DNA of 6,942 nucleotides, taken from NCBI GenBank assembly GCA_964570205.1, contig CAZMXI010000220.1, positions 1 through 6,942 of the forward strand. Reading direction: 5' to 3'. A program made the translations under genes and the position numbers. Below, one piece after another: positions 5,994-6,942 of the stretch. Numbering within the stretch: position 1 is the stretch's first letter; each line of letters opens with the position of its first letter. Under the pieces are notes generated by a model. The model saw only the letters and a list, made by a program, of their open reading frames with translations. It had not been told where the DNA came from and did not search any database. The stretch is from CAZMXI01 sp964570205. Its GTDB lineage: Bacteria > Planctomycetota > Phycisphaerae > Tepidisphaerales > Tepidisphaeraceae.

Positions 5994-6772
5994 GCACCGA
6001 CGCCCTTGCGCGCCGGCCGGGTGTTCAGCGCCAATTCCGGCGGCAAATCATCCGGGATGAAGAGCATCCGGCGGCAATTGGGGCAGACGACCGGCTCTTC
6101 TCGCGAATGCAGGCGGTTATAGATATCCGCCACCAGCGACATGTTGCAGGCGGTGCAGATGTACTCCTCGCGGCGGCGGTCGGGTTTGGCGATAGGCGCC
6201 ATTGCCTCGCCCTCGTAGCGGTCAGCCAATCGCTCAAACATGTCCAGCGCCGATCCGGTCACGGCGCGGGCGGCTTCCTCGCGGGCCGGACGGCGCCGCT
6301 CCACCTCTTCGCGAAGCGAAGCGAGCTTTCCGGCAAGTTGCTGAAGCGTGTCGGCGTGGCGTTTCTGTTCGACATCAAGCTGCGCCTGAAGATCTTTGAG
6401 TTCGGCCTGCCGCTTCTCGATGGACTCCATGACTCTGAGCAGTTCGTCCTCGACCTTGCCCTTGTCAACCTTCTCGGTGTTGATTTCGGAAAGGAACGCC
6501 TGATATTCCTTGTGGTTTTTTGAATCCTGTTGTTGAGTGCGTAGGCGATCTATCTTGGCGTCGCGGGTCTTGATGTCCAGTTCAAGCTGACCGCCACGCG
6601 CTTGTACCTCGCGAAGCTGCAACTGGCAGAGGCGCAACCGCTCGTCCAAATCGGCGATACGCTTCTCTTGAACACGAACGCTGCGCGAGGCGTTATCGAG
6701 CCGATCCTGGGCCTCCCGCAGGGCCTGGTCGGCGCGGAACAGATTCACCAACGCAATATTGGCCGGACTCAT
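5981..6772 (-). CDS. Coiled-coil protein with C-terminal C4 zinc ribbon (DUF164 / zf-RING_7 family)
   Basis: This 263-residue, soluble protein is mostly a long antiparallel coiled coil (about residues 10-170, rich in Glu, Lys, Arg, Gln and Leu). It ends in a four-cysteine zinc ribbon: C206-x2-C209 and C230-x2-C233. The sequence SKNHKEYQAFLSEI (84-97) at the coil tip corresponds to the family hallmark asparagine/glutamate-tyrosine stretch. Known relatives include mycobacterial Rv2229c, Helicobacter HP0958 (FlgZ) and chlamydial CdsZ; these have been linked to RNA or partner-protein binding, and no single function holds for the family. A basic, glycine-containing tail follows the ribbon (251-263). 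The ATG at 6772 is preceded by AAGGGA, a moderate ribosome site. It is the first gene of the minus-strand operon and sits directly ahead of RNase HI, an order also found in actinobacteria. That suggests a nucleic-acid-related role, which is inference. Confidence 0.9.
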   Translation of the reverse strand: MSPANIALVNLFRADQALREAQDRLDNASRSVRVQEKRIADLDERLRLCQLQLREVQARGGQLELDIKTRDAKIDRLRTQQQDSKNHKEYQAFLSEINTEKVDKGKVEDELLRVMESIEKRQAELKDLQAQLDVEQKRHADTLQQLAGKLASLREEVERRRPAREEAARAVTGSALDMFERLADRYEGEAMAPIAKPDRRREEYICTACNMSLVADIYNRLHSREEPVVCPNCRRMLFIPDDLPPELALNTRPARKGVGAGAE

Positions 6773-6798
6773 CGATATTCCCTTGCTAAAGAGCTGGC

Positions 6799-6821
6799 CA
6801 CGTCCGGGCTGAGCGGACGTG
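6799..6821. promoter_or_regulatory. 8-bp inverted repeat in the leader of the DUF164 operon
   Basis: CACGTCCG (6799-6806) and CGGACGTG (6814-6821) form a perfect 8-bp inverted repeat with a 7-base spacer. If the minus-strand promoter proposed nearby is right, the transcript starts near 6828 and this hairpin occupies its first bases, 27 bases ahead of the start codon. It could stabilise the mRNA 5' end, attenuate transcription, or be a repressor operator in DNA form. Confidence 0.45.
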
Positions 6822-6834
6822 ACCCAAAGGGATC

Positions 6835-6862
6835 ATTATCGGGATTCCCGCCCGAATGAAAA
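6835..6862 (-). promoter_or_regulatory. Predicted sigma-70-like promoter of the minus-strand operon
   Basis: On the minus strand, TTTTCA (6862-6857, four of six -35 bases) is followed after 16 bp by GATAAT (6840-6835, five of six -10 bases). A start near 6828 would give a leader of about 55 bases before the DUF164 gene. The placement is sensible and there is no competing site nearby. It remains a consensus match only. Confidence 0.4.
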
Positions 6863-6868
6863 GGGGAC

Positions 6869-6897
6869 TTGACAAAAGCGTGGCCTGCGGGTGTAGC
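6869..6897 (+). promoter_or_regulatory. Predicted divergent promoter for a gene beyond the right edge
   Basis: A perfect TTGACA -35 box (6869-6874) is followed after exactly 17 bp by TGTAGC (6892-6897), a poor -10 match (three of six). TAGGAT further on is closer to consensus but too far away. Together with the Shine-Dalgarno at the window edge it suggests a rightward transcript whose coding region starts just outside. Confidence 0.35.
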
Positions 6898-6935
6898 GCG
6901 CCCGTCGGGTACGTCTGGTAGGATGGGGGCCAATC

Positions 6936-6942
6936 AAGGAGG
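6936..6942 (+). promoter_or_regulatory. Consensus Shine-Dalgarno at the window edge
   Basis: AAGGAGG, complementary to the anti-Shine-Dalgarno of 16S rRNA, ends the window. It points to a plus-strand gene starting within about 5-12 bases beyond the edge, divergent from the DUF164 operon. The gene itself cannot be seen. Confidence 0.5.

Noticed and set aside
6936..6942. 3' end of a minus-strand 16S rRNA gene (AAGGAGG is the complement of its last bases)
   Set aside because: Only seven bases are available and they fit equally well as a Shine-Dalgarno behind a plausible promoter. The sequence beyond the edge would decide.

Overview
The window is GC-rich bacterial chromosomal DNA with seven convincing protein genes. 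Four are on the plus strand (329-4841), then three on the minus strand (6772-4878), so the two blocks converge at about 4842-4877. There is no rRNA, tRNA, CRISPR array, transposase or phage gene. The combination (a stand-alone division transpeptidase outside any dcw cluster, a coiled-coil/zinc-ribbon protein beside an RNase HI, weak or absent Shine-Dalgarno signals before several genes, C-rich codon usage) would fit a Planctomycetota-type organism. That assignment is an inference and is not proved by anything here.

Plus strand. 1-328 is a C/T-rich stretch without a credible gene; it carries a 10-bp tandem repeat. It is followed by a 3-hydroxyisobutyrate-dehydrogenase-family NAD(P) oxidoreductase (329-1207) and a class B penicillin-binding protein of the FtsI type (1292-3109) with all three transpeptidase motifs. 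A 449-bp gap follows with no convincing gene. It holds a hairpin just after ftsI, an AT-rich island, and a possible tiny ORF behind an AGGAG. Then come a class I SAM methyltransferase most like phospholipid (PmtA-type) N-methyltransferases (3559-4200) and a type 1 isopentenyl-diphosphate isomerase (4197-4841). These two overlap by ATGA and are almost certainly co-translated, suggesting a shared role in membrane lipid or isoprenoid metabolism.

Minus strand. Reading from 6772 down, the genes are a DUF164-type coiled-coil protein with a C4 zinc ribbon, an RNase HI-family protein with an extra cysteine-rich tail, and a SugE/Gdx small multidrug resistance transporter (guanidinium exporter type). 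They are probably one operon, driven by a promoter near 6835-6862. The zinc-ribbon/RNase HI pairing matches a gene order known from other phyla (for example Mycobacterium Rv2229c-Rv2228c). The operon contains notable RNA-structure candidates: an 8-bp hairpin in the 5' leader, two abutting perfect hairpins over the stop codon of the first gene, and a bulged stem-loop before the transporter. A second, divergent promoter and a consensus Shine-Dalgarno at the very right edge announce a plus-strand gene that starts beyond the window.

I see mostly recognisable housekeeping or accessory genes and no clear new defence or mobile system. The points most worth a second look are the RNase HI with its zinc-ribbon-like tail inside the DUF164 operon, the tandem hairpins between those genes, and the methyltransferase-isomerase coupling.
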